Assembly: GCA_012800565.1 (NCBI GenBank) | Contig: JAAZIZ010000162.1 | Coordinates: 1-6,009 of the forward strand | Direction of reading: 5' to 3' | Length of the DNA: 6,009 bases | From: Lentisphaerota bacterium | Lineage (GTDB): Bacteria > Verrucomicrobiota > Lentisphaeria > Oligosphaerales > Oligosphaeraceae | Shown: positions 5,977-6,009 of the stretch, in pieces | Numbering within the stretch: position 1 is the first letter of the stretch | Layout: each line of letters starts with the position of its first letter | Translations under genes and position numbers: made by a program | Notes under the pieces: model-generated | Seen by the model: only the letters and a program-made list of their open reading frames with translations | What the model was told of the DNA's origin: nothing | Database searches by the model: none

Positions 5977-6009
5977 TCGGACAAGTCGGACAAGTCGGAC
6001 AGGTCGGAC
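5977..6009. repeat. Tandem 9-bp repeat (TCGGACAAG), cut by the window edge
   Basis: The unit TCGGACAAG occurs at 5977-5985 and 5986-5994, then with one change (TCGGACAGG) at 5995-6003, and a fourth partial copy TCGGAC at 6004-6009. The array therefore has at least 3.7 copies and probably continues. The unit is a multiple of three; on the minus strand one frame would read Ser-Asp-Leu repeats, but no gene is evident. I recall similar short GTCCGAC-type arrays between genes in some Lentisphaerae/Kiritimatiellae assemblies; this is memory, not a search. Confidence 0.85.

Overview
The window carries one compact operon, all on the + strand, for the prephenate branch of aromatic amino acid biosynthesis. 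The gene order is aroF (type Iβ DAHP synthase), tyrA (prephenate dehydrogenase), aroB (3-dehydroquinate synthase), aroA (EPSP synthase) and pheA (chorismate mutase/prephenate dehydratase with an ACT domain). Bases 447-5889 are almost entirely coding. Gaps are 1 bp (aroF-tyrA), 17 bp (tyrA-aroB), a 4-bp ATGA overlap (aroB-aroA) and 68 bp (aroA-pheA).

The most interesting part is the leader, about 128-446. It has a sigma70-like promoter (TTGACA, 16-nt spacer, TATATT). Next comes a 40-codon ORF with eight Tyr/Phe codons in a run of ten, set inside a long inverted repeat. An intrinsic terminator (stem plus seven T) ends 52 bp before aroF. This is the layout of a ribosome-mediated transcription attenuator that senses tyrosine and phenylalanine, the two end products of the operon. 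A motif TTTGACAA/TTGTCAAA occurs three times around the promoter and start of transcription and could be an operator. Bases 1-127 hold no recognisable gene.

The genes cooperate as follows. AroF makes DAHP, AroB closes the ring to dehydroquinate, AroA makes EPSP, TyrA takes prephenate towards tyrosine, and PheA makes prephenate and takes it towards phenylalanine. The enzymes for dehydroquinate dehydratase, shikimate dehydrogenase, shikimate kinase, chorismate synthase and the final transamination are not in the window. Control probably acts on transcription (leader) and on enzymes (AroF N-terminal domain, PheA ACT domain).

The organism is a bacterium of middling to high GC with strong Shine-Dalgarno sequences and AT-rich regulatory DNA. 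The CM-PDT fusion, the AroF/AroA subfamilies and a tandem 9-bp TCGGACAAG array after the operon suggest a Gram-negative, perhaps PVC-type (Lentisphaerae/Kiritimatiellae-like) anaerobe. This is a weak inference; a deltaproteobacterium or a negativicute is not excluded. After pheA there is about 120 bp of noncoding sequence with short hairpins and the tandem repeat, which runs off the window edge.
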